Below the pieces are notes generated by a model, which worked only from the letters and a program-made list of their open reading frames with translations, did not search any database and was not told the origin of the DNA. Shown here in pieces: positions 26,155 through 33,777 of a DNA stretch of 64,000 nt (position 1 is its first letter; each line of letters opens with the position of its first letter). This DNA is from Phyllobacterium myrsinacearum (lineage in GTDB: Bacteria > Pseudomonadota > Alphaproteobacteria > Rhizobiales > Rhizobiaceae). Where the stretch lies: positions 54,188 through 118,187 of the forward strand of contig NZ_JACGXN010000016.1 of NCBI RefSeq assembly GCF_014138285.1, written 5' to 3'. A program made the translations under genes and the position numbers.

Positions 26155-27516
26155 GTGTCGGAAGTCGAGGAGCTAGAAGCGCCAGCCACAGAGACGACGG
26201 AAACCGAGGCGACGAAGTTCGACTTCGACAATGCTTTCCAGCGCAAGGTCGCGGCACTCACGATCCGCGACACGAAGTTTGCGCAACGCACAAAAGACCT
26301 GATCAAACCGGAGTATTTCACGGAAGACGCGATCGGCACGGTCGTCAGCATCGTTCATAATCACGTGAAGGATTACAAGGCGGTTCCGGATCTCTCGATT
26401 CTGCCAACAATCATTCGCGATGCGATCAGAGCTAAGAAGATCCGTTCGGATCTGGTCGAGGGCGTGAAGGAGATCATCAAGTTCTCGCTGAAGGCTGATC
26501 TGTCGAACCCCTTGTTCGTTACCAACAAGGTAGTCGATTTTGCGCGTCATCGCGCAATCGAACAGGCAATGGTCGATAGCATTCCCCTTCTGGAGAAGGG
26601 TGACTTTAAAGCGATCGAGGCGCTGCAAAAGAAAGCACACTCGGTTGGTGCCCAAGCTGATGGCCAAGACTACGATTATTTTGAAGAGATCGAGAGCAGA
26701 ACCAAGCTGCGCGATGACTTCAAACATGGCCGCATCCTCCGGCGAGGTATAACGACCGGCGTGTCCGAGCTCGATGCCCATCTTTATCATGGCGGATGGG
26801 GTCGGCAGGAAATGTCGTTGCTCATGGGCGCCGCCAAATCCGGTAAGACGCTCGGCCTCGGTGAGTTCTCCAAGAACGCTTCTCTGGCCGGCCACAACTG
26901 TTTCTACGCATCCTGCGAAGTGTCTTGCGAGATTATCTCGGATCGTCTCGATGCCGCGCTCTCAGAGACCGCTATGCGGCTTTTGAAGGACGACTACGAG
27001 ACCGTTAAGCGTAAGATTAAAGCGGCGCAGGCGAGGGCCGGCAAGCTTTTGATGCGCAACTTCGCTTCTGGTGCGCTGAAACCAAGTCAGTTGCACCGGA
27101 TCATCGACCAGCTGCGCGCCGATGGAATCCTGATTGATCTGATCACGGTTGATTACGCGGACATCATGGCCGCTGAATATCGCTCGGACAATCTGATCGA
27201 CAATATGCGCGCAATCTATATCGACCTACGTGCGATCGCCTTTGAATTTGATGCTGCGATGCTCACCGCTACGCAAACGAACCGCGAAGGCGCCAAAGCC
27301 TCAACAGCGAAAGCCACAGACGTTGCGGAAGATTTCAACAAGATCCGGACAGCAGATGTGGTGATTTCAATCAATGCGTCGGAAGAAGAACGCAAGTCCA
27401 ATGAGACGCGCCTCTTCTTTGCTGCCGCCCGTAACTCGGAAGACGGCTTTACGTTGCGTTTCCGCCAGGATCGCGAGCAGCTTCGGTTCATCAAGAGCTT
27501 TCTCGGGAAAGAGTAG
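26155..27516 (+). CDS. Replicative DNA helicase, DnaB family
   Basis: 453 residues from GTG 26155. The N-terminal part (FQRKVAALTIRDTKFAQRT) resembles the DnaB N-terminal region. The RecA-like motor has Walker A GAAKSGKT (near 224-231), FYASCEVSCEIISDR, Walker B LITVDYADIM (near 330) and the conserved ATQTNREG motif. It unwinds the fork ahead of the phage polymerase and would load or contact the primase encoded directly downstream (stop and ATG adjacent). No separate helicase loader is recognised in this window. Confidence 0.9.
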   Translation: MSEVEELEAPATETTETEATKFDFDNAFQRKVAALTIRDTKFAQRTKDLIKPEYFTEDAIGTVVSIVHNHVKDYKAVPDLSILPTIIRDAIRAKKIRSDLVEGVKEIIKFSLKADLSNPLFVTNKVVDFARHRAIEQAMVDSIPLLEKGDFKAIEALQKKAHSVGAQADGQDYDYFEEIESRTKLRDDFKHGRILRRGITTGVSELDAHLYHGGWGRQEMSLLMGAAKSGKTLGLGEFSKNASLAGHNCFYASCEVSCEIISDRLDAALSETAMRLLKDDYETVKRKIKAAQARAGKLLMRNFASGALKPSQLHRIIDQLRADGILIDLITVDYADIMAAEYRSDNLIDNMRAIYIDLRAIAFEFDAAMLTATQTNREGAKASTAKATDVAEDFNKIRTADVVISINASEEERKSNETRLFFAAARNSEDGFTLRFRQDREQLRFIKSFLGKE

Positions 27517-28608
27517 ATGGAAACCAAAGATATCATCAAGGAATTTGACCTCGAATATCTCTTCGAGGTCGAAAGCCTGCCATACAAAAAGGCGAGAGGG
27601 CGCTCTGGCATGCAGATCAACGCCAAGCATTGTCCTGCGTGCGGCGACTCCCGCTGGCGTGTCTATCTCAATGCCGATTCAGGCGTGGGAAACTGCTTTG
27701 TGTGCAACAAGACATACACCAAGCTTTCTTTCATCCATGAGCATCTGGGTCACGGTGACAAGGAATGGGGTGCAACGTTCAAAGCCTGCAAGGATATGCT
27801 CAAAGACATGGGTTATCGACCGCGGCGCACGATCACGGCGGCGGTTATTGATACGCCGACCGTTAAGCTTCCATATTCCTTTGCACTACCTACCGACGAA
27901 GGAGAGAACCTTCAATATCTTGAGCAGCGCGGTATCGACGCTTCAATGGGGAAATATTTTCACCTGCGCTTCTGCGAATACGGCTTTTGGCAATATGTGA
28001 ACGAAGACGGCGAGAAAGTAATGCAGCGGTTTGACAACCGCGTGATCATTCCAGTCTATGACATAGAAGGAGATCTCGTCACGTTTCAAGGTCGTGCAAT
28101 CACGACGGATAGCGAGAAGAAGTATCTCTTTCCCGCCACACTTCCAGGCACCGGCCGCTACCTGTTCAATGGACAAAACGTTCTTGCTACAAGTGAAGCC
28201 GCTATGGGCGAGGGTGCTTTCGACGTTGTTGCCATGAAGATGGCGTTTGATGATGACAATGCGCTTCGTCATGTCGTGCCGATTGGGTCCTTCGGCAAAA
28301 ACCTGTCCTACGGAACACTCGACGGCAATGATCAACTCGGTGCGCTCGTTAAGCTAAAGGCGAGGGGACTTAAGCGGTTGACCATAATGTGGGACGGCGA
28401 GCACAAAGCCCTAATGTCGGCGTTGAATGCTGCAAAGCTGGTCTCCGGTATCGGTCTCCAGGCGCGCATCGCACTGCTACCACTTGGCAAGGATCCGAAT
28501 GAAGTGCTGCCGGAAGTGGTGCGACGCGCATACTTTGAGGCAGTCAACTGGTCGCCAGCGCTCGATATCAAATGGCGCCTTCGAAGTCCCTACCCGGTAA
28601 AGTCATAA
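27517..28608 (+). CDS. DNA primase, zinc-ribbon plus Toprim
   Basis: 363 residues. A zinc ribbon formed by CPAC (near 39-42) and CFVC (near 60-63) lies in the N-terminal domain. The catalytic Toprim core has GEGAFDVVAMKMAF (acidic residue near 231) and IMWDGEH (near 291). This is the DnaG/gp61-type layout without a C-terminal helicase-binding domain like that of E. coli DnaG. It starts one base after the helicase stop, as expected for a primosome pair. It synthesises RNA primers for the Pol III-like polymerase at 40 kb. Confidence 0.88.
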   Translation: METKDIIKEFDLEYLFEVESLPYKKARGRSGMQINAKHCPACGDSRWRVYLNADSGVGNCFVCNKTYTKLSFIHEHLGHGDKEWGATFKACKDMLKDMGYRPRRTITAAVIDTPTVKLPYSFALPTDEGENLQYLEQRGIDASMGKYFHLRFCEYGFWQYVNEDGEKVMQRFDNRVIIPVYDIEGDLVTFQGRAITTDSEKKYLFPATLPGTGRYLFNGQNVLATSEAAMGEGAFDVVAMKMAFDDDNALRHVVPIGSFGKNLSYGTLDGNDQLGALVKLKARGLKRLTIMWDGEHKALMSALNAAKLVSGIGLQARIALLPLGKDPNEVLPEVVRRAYFEAVNWSPALDIKWRLRSPYPVKS

Positions 28609-28609
28609 A

Positions 28610-28627
28610 TCAATCATTATTGACTTA
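28610..28627. promoter_or_regulatory. Dispersed operator palindrome, copy 11
   Basis: TCAATCATTATTGACTTA, directly after the primase stop and about 20 bases upstream of a GCTATAAA -10 element. Confidence 0.8.
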
Positions 28628-28630
28628 CTT

Positions 28631-28653
28631 TCCTATTCAGAACTTGCTATAAA
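28631..28653 (+). promoter_or_regulatory. Phage-type promoter before the WGR gene
   Basis: TCCT (28631-28634), eleven bases, then TTGCTATAAA (TATAAA 28648-28653), an extended -10. A TTGACT hexamer lies upstream within the palindrome, but its spacing of 21 is too long for a normal -35. Confidence 0.55.
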
Positions 28654-28684
28654 CGAAACAACACAGAACACAGAGAGAAACAGA

Positions 28685-29221
28685 ATGTCGGTATATCCTA
28701 TCGATCTTAAGCGAGTATCGCTCGACCACATGGGCGGCACAAAAAGCTATCATTTCATCCTCGCGATGAATGCAAAAGGTCAATCAATATTGATTAGACG
28801 TTGGGGCAAGGTCAAATCCGAGGGTCAATATAGATTTGAGAAGTTCGCCGATCGTGCAAACGCAGAAAGAGCATTCGGCAAAGCAATGGATGAGCGTGAG
28901 CGCAAAGGTTATGCAGTCGTCAGCCAGAGCGAAACATTCGCCGCTGACAAGGATTCCAACATGACTGCCTTCGGGCGCATGGTGTGGGCCAAGCTTCCTG
29001 GCGATGTTGTCAATTTTCTCGATCCGGCAATTGACGTGACTGGTCGCAAAGCTGCGCCGGTCAATACGATGGATGAAGACTTCAATCGCCTGCCGGAACA
29101 GCCACGTGGCATGACTTACACGTCAGAGCAGATTGCAGCGGCCGAGGAAGAGCGCAAAGCCGAAATCGAGCGTCAGAAGCAGTCCAAATACTCAGCGAAC
29201 CCGAACTTCGGGAGATTCTGA
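28685..29221 (+). CDS. WGR-domain protein
   Basis: A 178-residue protein. Residues about 18-80 are a WGR domain (SYHFILAMNAKGQSILIRRWGKV, then FEKFADRANAERAFGKAMDERERKGY), a nucleic-acid-associated module otherwise known from PARPs and bacterial proteins. The C-terminal part is charged and ends NPNFGRF, an ending shared with two other phage proteins. A palindrome copy is embedded at 28780-28797 in the codons for GQSILIRR. The stop overlaps the ATG of the next gene, and GGGAGATT in the GRF codons is its ribosome site. A DNA-end or repair role is possible. Confidence 0.75.
   Translation: MSVYPIDLKRVSLDHMGGTKSYHFILAMNAKGQSILIRRWGKVKSEGQYRFEKFADRANAERAFGKAMDERERKGYAVVSQSETFAADKDSNMTAFGRMVWAKLPGDVVNFLDPAIDVTGRKAAPVNTMDEDFNRLPEQPRGMTYTSEQIAAAEEERKAEIERQKQSKYSANPNFGRF
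28780..28797. promoter_or_regulatory. Dispersed palindrome inside the WGR gene
   Basis: TCAATCAATATTGATTAG; the 14-base core AATCAATATTGATT is perfectly symmetrical. It lies 170 bp from copy 11, on the other side of the promoter. Confidence 0.6.
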
Positions 29222-29556
29222 TGGGCGACATTTCCGATGATATGCGCCTTCACGCCGAGAGTGTGCGACACGACGAAGCCTGCCTCGAGGCCGTTCGGTC
29301 TCTTCGAAAAGAACTCAAGGTGCTTCTGCGCATAGATCATGCCGAGAACAACGCCATCTTTCGCGACAATAGGGCCAACCTGCTGAAATCTCGCGACGAC
29401 CTCGACATTCTCGAAGCAATTGCGAACGAGACAGGTCGGGTCGACGCAAACATACGCATCATCGTTCGACGCGCGAGACGCAAAAAGACTGCGTCAGCGG
29501 AAACCGTGCGCTCAGAGCGCTATCGCAACTCCAATCCAAATTACGGGAGGTTCTAA
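29221..29556 (+). CDS. Helical protein with C-terminal NPNYGRF tail
   Basis: A 111-residue charged helical protein (ESVRHDEACLEAVRSLRKELKVLL) with a basic patch RIIVRRARRKK and the ending SNPNYGRF. It overlaps both neighbours by one base. The tail repeats almost exactly that of the preceding WGR protein and of the protein at 54826-55344, although the bodies are unrelated. I do not recognise a family. Basic charge and location suggest nucleic-acid binding or an adaptor to a shared partner. Confidence 0.6.
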   Translation: MGDISDDMRLHAESVRHDEACLEAVRSLRKELKVLLRIDHAENNAIFRDNRANLLKSRDDLDILEAIANETGRVDANIRIIVRRARRKKTASAETVRSERYRNSNPNYGRF

Positions 29557-30095
29557 TGTCGGGTTCAGTTCTCACATTCAAACGCACCAACCAGGCCAAA
29601 TTCAACTGCCCGATCTTTGGTGTGGAAACGAGGGTCGCCGCCTGCATGCAACTTCGCGATCGGGTCTGGGCTGGCTTCAAGCCTCCGGTTCGCAAGGGCT
29701 GCCAAGCATGTATGTCGGCCGGCAAATGTCCGATGGCAAAGCTGGTAGATAAAATGATTTACGGCAAACACGACAAGAATGCGCCAGAGCCCTACGCCTC
29801 GACCGAGCCGAAGACTGTTCGCCTGCGCGACGATCTTCTTGAGCGCGTCCTCCCAATTATCGTGCGCGATGGAACGATGAACAACTTTGGTGTGCCGGCC
29901 AAAGAACGCGCTCTGATTGAGACGGCAAACGAGCGCATCCGCAAACAGATGCAGCATGCGCCAAGCGCTATCAGCGATACCTCTGTTACCCGTCGCAGAA
30001 CAACCCTGAAACCGTCACCGGCTTCCGAACCAGCCAATGACGATCTTATCGATGCAGCTTCGTCCGGAGACATGGCTGCGGCTCTCAACGCGTGA
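29556..30095 (+). CDS. Cysteine-containing protein of unknown function
   Basis: A 179-residue protein. Cysteines at FNCPIFG, VAACMQL, KGCQACMSAGKCP could form a zinc or iron-sulfur site in the first 65 residues. The remainder is helical, then low-complexity and proline-rich, ending SSGDMAAALNA. A similar ending (RGDLAAAISS) occurs in the small protein at 51745. GGGAGGTT in the preceding gene's last codons is its ribosome site. No known domain is recognised. Confidence 0.55.
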   Translation: MSGSVLTFKRTNQAKFNCPIFGVETRVAACMQLRDRVWAGFKPPVRKGCQACMSAGKCPMAKLVDKMIYGKHDKNAPEPYASTEPKTVRLRDDLLERVLPIIVRDGTMNNFGVPAKERALIETANERIRKQMQHAPSAISDTSVTRRRTTLKPSPASEPANDDLIDAASSGDMAAALNA

Positions 30096-30108
30096 AAGGC
30101 GTCTAAAA

Positions 30109-31602
30109 ATGAATGACGGATTCCAAGCATATACACTGATCAATTTGATTGCCAATACACCAGGGCGGCTCGAGAAAGAGCGTCTGGTTGGCGAGCTCGC
30201 TAAGCTCGAAATTGGACAGTTCGTTCTTAAATGGGCCTATGATCCATTCATCACGTTCGGCGTATCCTGCCCGAACCCTGATGTATTCGGCAAAATGTCG
30301 TTTAAACCAAGTATCGTGGAGCGCATCCTCAATAAGCTCGCCTCGCGTGAATTGACGGGCCATGCTGCGCAGCGCGAGATTGCCGAGATCATGGAGTATC
30401 TCGATGAGGCCGGCGCAAAGATGTTCTACTGGATCTTGTCGAAGGATCTTAAGGCTGGCATTTCCACCACGACGATCAATTCAGTCATCCCCGGCCTGAT
30501 ACCGGTCTTTGCCGTTCAACGTGCGCATCCTTATGAGGAAAAGAAGGTCAAGAAGTGGCCCGTTGTTGGTGAACCAAAGCTCGATGGAATGCGAGTGACG
30601 TTCCGGGCCCGAGAAGGTCATGGTGGTTTCTTTTCACGATCCGGCAAGCGCTTTCCCGCTCTCGACTTTCTGGTCGAGCCTGTCATCCAAACTGCGTTAA
30701 AGGTGCTCGCCACGAGCAACAATGAAGCTCTCCGCTTTACGCTCAGCACGCGGCCTGGAGATCTTGCCAGAAATGCGCGTGAAGATTTGAATTTCATGCT
30801 CGACGGAGAAGTCATGACTGGTCTCTTCAATACTACTGGATCCGTTCGTCGCAAGTCGGAACAGGCCGAGGGAGCTGAAATTCATCTGTTCGATCTACTG
30901 TCCGGCGCAGACTTCGACGCAATCGGCAATTCTGGTCCCGAGTGGAATGTTCGGCGCAAGATGGTTGAGGAGTTTCATCGCACAGCTCGCGAAGCTGGTA
31001 TTGATGCGATCCAAATCCTTCCGCGTTACTTTCTGAATAACGATGCTCAGGTTCAGGAGTTCTACGATAAGTTCTCCAATCGCTCGCTTGCGTCCTATTT
31101 GGCGCGAGGCAACGCAGAACGTGAGGCGGAACTCGTTCCCCTGACGATGGATAATGCGACCGGCCGACCGAAAACCCTTGAAGGGATGATCGTCAAGCAT
31201 ACGGACGCCCAGTATGAGAAGCGCAAGTCTTACACCTGGATGAAACTTAAAGGTGAGGAGACAGAGGATCTTAAAATTATCGGCGCTTATCCGGGCGAGC
31301 CCGATACGAAATACGAGCATTGTCTGGGAGGTCTGTCGGTTAATAGATCCGGGGTTAAAGTGGATGTCGGCGGTGGTTTCACCGACGCAGAGCGCGAAGA
31401 AATTTGGAAGCTTTACATGGAAGATCAAGCGGCTGCGCTCGCAGGCGACATGACAATTGCCATCAGCGGCGGCTGGAAGCTTCTTGGCCGTCTCATTGAG
31501 GTCAAGTTTCATGAGGTCACGCCCGATGGATCCCTTCGTCATCCAGTATTCAAATGCTTCCGTGACGACAAAGACGGCGAAGTCGAAAAGGTGGCGGCTT
31601 GA
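30109..31602 (+). CDS. ATP-dependent DNA ligase
   Basis: 497 residues from ATG 30109 (GAAAGG upstream). An N-terminal helical domain is followed by the nucleotidyltransferase core: EPKLDGMRV (adenylated lysine near 157), a second motif around FSRSGKRFPAL, LDGEVMTG, EGMIVKH and TWMKLKGEE (motif V with lysines). An OB domain ends the protein. It seals nicks left by flap removal and recombination. It is the last gene before the convergent repC block and is followed by a strong terminator at 31737. Confidence 0.92.
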   Translation: MNDGFQAYTLINLIANTPGRLEKERLVGELAKLEIGQFVLKWAYDPFITFGVSCPNPDVFGKMSFKPSIVERILNKLASRELTGHAAQREIAEIMEYLDEAGAKMFYWILSKDLKAGISTTTINSVIPGLIPVFAVQRAHPYEEKKVKKWPVVGEPKLDGMRVTFRAREGHGGFFSRSGKRFPALDFLVEPVIQTALKVLATSNNEALRFTLSTRPGDLARNAREDLNFMLDGEVMTGLFNTTGSVRRKSEQAEGAEIHLFDLLSGADFDAIGNSGPEWNVRRKMVEEFHRTAREAGIDAIQILPRYFLNNDAQVQEFYDKFSNRSLASYLARGNAEREAELVPLTMDNATGRPKTLEGMIVKHTDAQYEKRKSYTWMKLKGEETEDLKIIGAYPGEPDTKYEHCLGGLSVNRSGVKVDVGGGFTDAEREEIWKLYMEDQAAALAGDMTIAISGGWKLLGRLIEVKFHEVTPDGSLRHPVFKCFRDDKDGEVEKVAA

Positions 31603-31658
31603 CGATAATAGACAAACGTCGCGTGCGGTTCGCCAAATAGCGTCAAATAAATCTGCAG

Positions 31659-31680
31659 TCCCTCTTTTGCTTGCTATAAT
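31659..31680 (+). promoter_or_regulatory. Phage-type promoter with no gene behind it
   Basis: TCCC (31659-31662), exactly ten bases, then GC-TATAAT (31673-31680) as a TGC-TATAAT extended -10. Only about 60 bases separate its expected start from the terminator stem, so it would yield a short RNA. Confidence 0.6.
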
Positions 31681-31686
31681 AGAATG

Positions 31687-31779
31687 CAGAACTTGAATCC
31701 CTGGTGACTTGGGTAAAGTTACACCTCTCTGTGTCCAAGGGCCGCTTCTCCTCCCCTTACAAGCGGCCCTTTTTTTTTT
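31687..31779 (+). ncRNA. Candidate small RNA, about 93 nt
   Basis: It is bounded by a good promoter and a strong terminator, with no start codon plus ribosome site inside. It lies between the ligase and the convergent repC gene. Nothing in the sequence identifies a target. It might instead be only a promoter remnant next to an operon terminator. Confidence 0.35.
31737..31779 (+). terminator. Strong intrinsic terminator between ligase and repC
   Basis: AAGGGCCGCTT (31737-31747) pairs perfectly with AAGCGGCCCTT (31761-31771), followed by a run of T to 31779. It ends + strand transcription three bases before the end of the convergent repC gene. Confidence 0.9.
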
Positions 31780-31781
31780 CA

Positions 31782-32882
31782 TCAATGAGCTTTCTTGCGG
31801 CGCATGTATCTGATGACTTCGGCCAGATCTATCTGCCCGCTTTCAATCATCCGCACATAATTTCGGAAGTATCCGCCCGGATTCTTGATTTTCATTTCAC
31901 CAGACTGATCCGCGGAATAAATTTCAAGCACGACGAAGAACGCGGCCGACGCTCGCAATGGGCCAATTTTCTCCATAGCTTCGTCCCAAGCGCTCCGGTG
32001 AATCCCAATTGCACCTCGCAAGCCCGCGGCAGCCGATAGAAGTTCTCTATCGTTGCCCACAGATTCAACGTATCCAAAGGCGTCCGGGCATGCAGCGCAC
32101 AAATCAGGCAAGTTGATTTCGCTTTCATTATCTCTTTGCCGTTTGTTACAAGACTGGTCAGGAGAATCTTTGTTGTTCTCAATGAGACGGCTGTTTTTGC
32201 CGCCACAGGCGGCATTATATCTATCTTCAAGGGTAGTTTTCAGACTTTGCCACAGAGAAAGCACAGGCTCTACGGGCTGCGACGACGTTCTACGCGGCGA
32301 AAGCGCTACTAGGCGCTCATACTCGGCTTGCAGGTCGCTCGTGTCGATACTCATCTCCAATGCACTGAGAGCATACAGCGCTTCCTGAGCAGCTCTCCTG
32401 CAGATCGTAATCTGATCAAACAAGGCCATGCGAGCCCGCTGGAACTCGCGGATAGCATCCGTGCGCGCCTGCAGTTCATCTTTCCGCGCCAAGAGAGGGG
32501 AGAGATTGAAGCCATAAGCATCGAGAATCTGACCCTGCTTGGAGCGCACAGCAAATCGCTTTCCGTTGGCACTATCGCGCGCAAGGATCACACCGGCCCG
32601 GATCAACTCCCCAATCGCATATCGGATAGCGCGGTCGGAGAGTCCCGTTCGATCGGATAGGAACTCGTTGGAAGGCCAGACCAGGTAAAGACCGTTGATA
32701 GGCTCGCGAAAGAACCCGACGAGCTGTGATAGAATGGACCTGGCGGATGGGCGCAGTCCCAGGGCAATTGCTGCCAGATGCGCGCTCTCGAATAGATCCT
32801 TCTTGGTGCCGGCATCTTCCGGCACATAGCTGTCCATTGCCGGCGCTATACGGCGCCAGCCCGAATGTCCCTCGGTTCTCAA
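31782..32882 (-). CDS. repC: Plasmid replication initiator RepC (repABC family)
   Basis: 366 residues from a TTG at 32882 with GAGGAG nine bases upstream. Recognised by the run typical of RepC: HSGWRR at the start, VWPSNEFLSDR, AGVILARDSANGKRF, AYGFNLSPLLAR, ITICRR, a low-complexity ENN/KRQRDNESE linker, then LCAACPDAFGYV, SAWDEAMEKIGP and KNPGGYFRNYVR. RepC is the initiator of repABC plasmids of Rhizobiales and Rhodobacterales and normally acts at an origin inside its own gene. It is slightly shorter than usual (about 400-430). repA and repB are not adjacent; a ribbon-helix-helix gene precedes it instead. It lies on the opposite strand to all replication genes. Confidence 0.9.
   Translation of the reverse strand: MRTEGHSGWRRIAPAMDSYVPEDAGTKKDLFESAHLAAIALGLRPSARSILSQLVGFFREPINGLYLVWPSNEFLSDRTGLSDRAIRYAIGELIRAGVILARDSANGKRFAVRSKQGQILDAYGFNLSPLLARKDELQARTDAIREFQRARMALFDQITICRRAAQEALYALSALEMSIDTSDLQAEYERLVALSPRRTSSQPVEPVLSLWQSLKTTLEDRYNAACGGKNSRLIENNKDSPDQSCNKRQRDNESEINLPDLCAACPDAFGYVESVGNDRELLSAAAGLRGAIGIHRSAWDEAMEKIGPLRASAAFFVVLEIYSADQSGEMKIKNPGGYFRNYVRMIESGQIDLAEVIRYMRRKKAH
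32100..32230. other. Possible origin region within repC
   Basis: In repABC plasmids the origin lies in an AT-richer part of repC. Here the codons of the low-complexity linker (TTTCATTATCTCTTTG and neighbours) are locally AT-richer than the rest of the gene. No iterons are visible. Assignment is by analogy only. Confidence 0.3.
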
Positions 32883-32932
32883 AGTCCCGCTCCTCGCTAA
32901 GACAAAGCTTCGCCGATCACCGGAAATCAGTG

Positions 32933-32961
32933 TTGACAGTGATTCGGAAAAGTGGGAGAAC
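32933..32961 (+). promoter_or_regulatory. Promoter for the RepC antisense RNA
   Basis: TTGACA (32933-32938), 17 bases, GAGAAC (32956-32961), reading opposite to repC in the gap before it. The perfect -35 contrasts with the phage-type promoters elsewhere. Confidence 0.6.
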
Positions 32962-32965
32962 CTTA

Positions 32966-33033
32966 TTGTTCGGGTGGTTCGCCACTTTCTATTTCAAAGC
33001 CTCGAAGGTTCCAGCCTTCGGGGCTTTTGCTTT
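32966..33033 (+). ncRNA. Countertranscribed RNA controlling repC
   Basis: About 65 nt, antisense to the repC leader. A hairpin GTGG-TTCG-CCAC (32974-32985) is followed by a strong terminator. AAAGCC-T-CGAAGG (32996-33008) pairs with CCTTCG-G-GGCTTT (33015-33027), giving 13 bp with one U-G pair, and ends TTTTGCTTT. This is the size, place and structure of the repABC ctRNA (incompatibility factor), which pairs with the repC leader and shuts off translation. Its presence means the RepC unit is probably functional rather than a stray gene. Confidence 0.75.
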
Positions 33034-33039
33034 GTCAGG

Positions 33040-33240
33040 TTACATTTTCAATTCCTCATCAGCGACTTTGCGCATCGTCATACGGATTGCATCCGCGCGG
33101 GTGGTTACGCCCAACTTTTCAGCTACCTTCTGAATGGCCTGCTCGTCTTCCGGCGATAACCAGATGGTCGCCTCGCGGAAACCCTCCTGGCGCTTCTGCC
33201 GACGAAAAATAGCCATTCTCTGCGTTTCTGATCCACTCAT
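33040..33240 (-). CDS. Ribbon-helix-helix DNA-binding protein
   Basis: 66 residues from ATG at 33240 (an upstream in-frame GTG at 33261 would add seven residues; neither has a strong ribosome site). A basic arm RRQKRQEGFR leads into the RHH fold: strand ATIWLS, helix PEDEQAIQKVAEKLG, turn TT, helix RADAIRMTMRKV. Such proteins are plasmid copy, partition or antitoxin regulators. It precedes repC in the same direction, the place of repB in repABC operons. An inverted repeat just upstream (33264-33292) is a probable autoregulatory operator. No toxin gene adjoins it. Confidence 0.75.
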   Translation of the reverse strand: MSGSETQRMAIFRRQKRQEGFREATIWLSPEDEQAIQKVAEKLGVTTRADAIRMTMRKVADEELKM

Positions 33241-33263
33241 GTCCGACTCGCTTGCTGTCACGT

Positions 33264-33292
33264 AACAAGTAGCGCCGATTCTGCTACCTGTT
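33264..33292. promoter_or_regulatory. Inverted repeat upstream of the RHH gene
   Basis: AACAAGTAGC (33264-33273) and GCTACCTGTT (33283-33292) match in 9 of 10 bases around a 9-base spacer. A minus-strand TTGCAA -35 candidate adjoins it. Likely operator of the RHH protein, unrelated to the dispersed palindrome. Confidence 0.5.
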
Positions 33293-33394
33293 GCAATAGG
33301 GGTTTATTAACCACGAACAGACTTCCGCGATTCACGAGAAAATGCGGCATAAGATATATTATGGAACGAGCGGATTTCACAGCTTCGATAGGAG

Positions 33395-33763
33395 CTATTC
33401 AGGAAGAGCGTTTATATCAAGCGATCGGCAACTGCTTTCTGAAGTTGATGGGCCAATCGTATTTGGAAAACTAAAAGTCAGGTTCTTGCGATTGAAGACC
33501 GCCGAGTAACCGTCATACCAGGGGCAGGTCAAATAGTCGCCATTTGCCTTGCAAGGAATCTCTCGCCCACCGCCATCGGGAAATATCCAAGTTATTGCGC
33601 CATTATCAAATCTGTAGGTCAACAGGAAGCGTTGGCCCACTTTAAAGGACAGCTCTCTCATCTGGTTGGAAACAACACGGCAAATCACGAGACCTGCTGG
33701 CTCAGCCGCTTGAGCTCCGGATACGGTAAGAGCAAATCCAACACAAAGCAGAGCTCTAAGCAT
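33395..33763 (-). CDS. Exported protein, moron paralogue A
   Basis: 122 residues with a Sec signal peptide (MLRALLCVGFALTVSGAQA, cleavage after AQA) and four or more cysteines in the mature part (ICRVV, EIPCKANG, LTCPW, SSCRSLDI), suitable for periplasmic disulfides. It aligns along its length with the next gene (TW(I)xxxGG..., TC..., VF..K...F..., C+SLDI). It is encoded with repC on the minus strand. Small periplasmic proteins in such blocks often act in superinfection exclusion or lysogenic conversion; that is inference. Confidence 0.7.
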   Translation of the reverse strand: MLRALLCVGFALTVSGAQAAEPAGLVICRVVSNQMRELSFKVGQRFLLTYRFDNGAITWIFPDGGGREIPCKANGDYLTCPWYDGYSAVFNRKNLTFSFPNTIGPSTSESSCRSLDINALPE

Positions 33764-33777
33764 TCATCATTCACCCT

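Noticed and set aside
30130..30152. Near match to the palindrome (TGATCAATTTGATTG) at the ligase start
   Set aside because: The spacer is three instead of four and the outer half-site bases do not match.
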